Origin: Mesorhizobium waimense
GTDB lineage: Bacteria > Pseudomonadota > Alphaproteobacteria > Rhizobiales > Rhizobiaceae
Length of the DNA: 64,000 nt
Direction of reading: 5' to 3'
NCBI RefSeq assembly: GCF_003601975.1
Contig: NZ_QZWZ01000001.1
Span: 310,001 to 374,000, forward strand
The stretch's first letter is position 1. Each line of letters begins with the position of its first letter. The position numbers and the translations under genes were made by a program. The notes beneath the pieces were generated by a model. That model did no database searches, was not told where the DNA came from, and worked only from the letters and a program-made list of their open reading frames with translations. This document shows positions 62,408-64,000 of this stretch, piece after piece.

Positions 62408-63973
62408 TCACCACGGCACATGCAGGATCTCGAGCATGGGAAGGCCGACCGGCCTGATGCCCAGATCGTTGGCAAGGGCGCCAAAGCCTTCGGTTTCGAT
62501 CAGGTCCCGGTACGGAAGCTCGGGAAAACGAAGACCGCCTCGATGCAGTGCGGCATCGACCAGCAGCATGGTTCCGCCGACGCCGTCGAGGCCGATCTTC
62601 TCGAGATGCCGGACATCGCTGAGATACAGCCGCCCTGGCGCACCGGTGGCAGGCTGGTAAAGGCCGTCGCGGATTGCGCGGTAGTAGCGATAATCCTTCG
62701 TATGGCGGGTTGTGATGAAGCTGTTGTGGTCGAAACTGTCGCCGCCAGCGATCTTCACGCAATTGGGCACCGCGATGCGATGCCCGGTTCCGATAAGCCG
62801 GCTTACAATGTCGGGCGGGAATTGCCAGACGTCGATGTCGATCCACAGTGCCCAGTCGTCGTCGCCCAATCCGTGATCGATCAGGTGATTTCGGACCTTG
62901 GCGATATTGCCGCGTCTGCTGCGCTGAAACCGCGGCTTCGCTCGATTGGCGCGGTCGAGGCTGGCGCTGCCGAGCTGCTTTTGCAGCAGGACGATGCCGC
63001 GATACTTCCCGGCCAGCGGCGCCACCGCGGCCTGCAGCCGTTCCCAACTCCCGTCCGAGCTGTCGCCCTCGCAGAAGGCGAGCTTGATCCTATCCTTGGG
63101 ATAGTCGAGCCGTTGCAAGACGTCGAGGAATGGCTGGATGTGATCGGCCGCGTCGCGAAGCGGCACCAGGACGGCGATGTTCTGGCCACTCGGAGGCGGC
63201 GCCGAAAGCGCCGCCTGGCTGACGCCGCGCTTGGTCGCCGTCTCATCCAGATAGGCGCCGCGCGTCAGTTGATACCAAGACTGGTAGGCGAGGCTACGGA
63301 TCCTGTCCAGCAGCCGCGGCGCAGGCTCGGGTGTCCACCATGTACCGACCCAATGATGGATCGACAGCGTCTGCCCCCCGCTGTCCGCCCTTCGTCCCGA
63401 CGAGTCGACAGGCGTGAACAGGGCTGGCGGATGGATGGCGAACGCCGCCTGGTCGCGATAGCCGAGCTGCGCTGAGGTCAGCAGGCAAGGACCGGTTGCA
63501 TCGATCGCCTGTTTGGCATGGGTCAGTCCGGGCAGCATCGACAACACATCTAGCCAGAATGGGTGCCCGGGCGGACTGGCGATCGTCCCGTTGAACAGCA
63601 GATAGGGCAGCCCGCGAAAGTTCGCCTGCACCGGCGCGTGCGTGTCCGGCTCCTTGCAAAACACGATCCGGTTCTCGCCCATCACGGGATCGAAAGGCGC
63701 CACGCATTCGCAGTCAATGTCGGCATAGACGCCGCCGAAATGGTGGAGCAGCAGATAGCGCCCGGCATCGGCACGCAGCACGCCGTGCGAATAACTGCAA
63801 AAGCTCGGCAGGAAGTTCGGATAGTGCTCGGCCACGAATTCGAGCAGCATCCGGTCGCTCCAGAACATCATCGTCCAGTCGGGATGATGCCGCTTCCAGC
63901 TCTCGACATAGGCCTGGAAACGGACAGGAACGGCATCGGTCTTCCAGGTCTGGTGCAGGATCCGCGGGATCAT
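62408..63973 (-). CDS. Two-domain glycosyltransferase: GT32 (Och1-like) + Anp1-like
   Basis: A 521-residue protein. Residues ~1-240 are a GT32 domain: IPRILHQTWKTDAVPVRFQAY, YSHGVLRADAGRYLLLHHFGG and the metal-binding DxD in VYADIDCECVAPFD. Residues ~265-520 resemble the Anp1/GT62 family: IAVLVPLRDAADHIQPFLDV, KLAFCEGDSSDGSWERL, DDWALWIDIDVWQFPPDIV (second DxD-type motif) and CVKIAGGDSFDHNSFI. Both relatives in yeast are mannosyltransferases of the Golgi. A single polypeptide with both could add two successive sugars. The ATG at 63973 lies 27 bp from the window end; its upstream region is not visible. Confidence 0.85.
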   Translation of the reverse strand: MIPRILHQTWKTDAVPVRFQAYVESWKRHHPDWTMMFWSDRMLLEFVAEHYPNFLPSFCSYSHGVLRADAGRYLLLHHFGGVYADIDCECVAPFDPVMGENRIVFCKEPDTHAPVQANFRGLPYLLFNGTIASPPGHPFWLDVLSMLPGLTHAKQAIDATGPCLLTSAQLGYRDQAAFAIHPPALFTPVDSSGRRADSGGQTLSIHHWVGTWWTPEPAPRLLDRIRSLAYQSWYQLTRGAYLDETATKRGVSQAALSAPPPSGQNIAVLVPLRDAADHIQPFLDVLQRLDYPKDRIKLAFCEGDSSDGSWERLQAAVAPLAGKYRGIVLLQKQLGSASLDRANRAKPRFQRSRRGNIAKVRNHLIDHGLGDDDWALWIDIDVWQFPPDIVSRLIGTGHRIAVPNCVKIAGGDSFDHNSFITTRHTKDYRYYRAIRDGLYQPATGAPGRLYLSDVRHLEKIGLDGVGGTMLLVDAALHRGGLRFPELPYRDLIETEGFGALANDLGIRPVGLPMLEILHVPW

Positions 63974-64000
63974 CGGCGGCTCGTCGATCGCTGACTGGGC

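Overview
The window looks like chromosomal DNA from an alphaproteobacterium of the order Rhizobiales, most likely Mesorhizobium or a close relative. The evidence is the high G+C, the block rpsA-cmk-aroA-FYDLN-acid protein-tRNA-Ala, a MucR/Ros-type regulator, many periplasmic-binding-protein transporters, frequent GTG/TTG starts, and short palindromic intergenic repeats of rhizobial type. The genus is an inference; no database search was possible.

Layout. (1) 1-8.8 kb: gyrB (cut by the window start), a caspase-like/TPR secreted protein, an NADPH-dependent FMN reductase, a cytochrome P450, an NDUFA9-like Rossmann protein and a DoxX membrane protein. (2) 9.2-17.2 kb: a leftward basic-amino-acid ABC importer with an Ldh-family oxidoreductase. 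It diverges from a rightward DDAH-like hydrolase, a ThDP-dependent decarboxylase and an SDR protein, which together suggest uptake and breakdown of arginine or a related guanidino compound. (3) 17.2-22.3 kb: core genes rpsA, cmk, aroA and a FYDLN-acid protein, ending at tRNA-Ala(GGC). (4) 22.26-36.36 kb: a roughly 14-kb genomic island between a 26-bp direct repeat, one copy being the 3' end of tRNA-Ala and the other inside the start of a lipoprotein gene. (5) 36.3-43.9 kb: lipoprotein, LLM flavin monooxygenase, MucR-like regulator, a DUF6502/DUF5666 pair, a glycosyltransferase and a sulfotransferase-like protein, with four copies of a GTGGG-N7-CCCAC-type palindrome. (6) 44-48.7 kb: DUF2161 protein, secreted alpha/beta hydrolase, membrane-anchored AraC regulator, and a divergent GlxA regulator/DJ-1 pair. 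(7) 48.8-62.4 kb: GntR regulator with a trans-sulfuration-type PLP enzyme, then a sugar ABC importer, a HAD phosphatase, two FGGY kinases, a DeoR regulator, an aldehyde dehydrogenase and a DUF1349 protein. (8) 62.4-64 kb: a GT32/Anp1-like glycosyltransferase fusion.

The most interesting part is the island. It carries four intact paralogous Tat-exported solute-binding proteins with no permease or ATPase beside them, a 47-codon internal-deletion remnant and a frameshifted fragment of the same family, a SCO1 copper protein, a GAF-GAF hybrid-sensing histidine kinase, a DivK-like receiver, a receiver-adenylate/guanylate cyclase, and a second CHASE2 cyclase with a FecR protein. Several of these genes overlap as one transcription unit. 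I infer a periplasmic sensing array feeding a phosphorelay and a cyclic-nucleotide output; the ligand is unknown. Conserved Cys-Cys in all four binding proteins next to SCO1 makes a metal one testable possibility.
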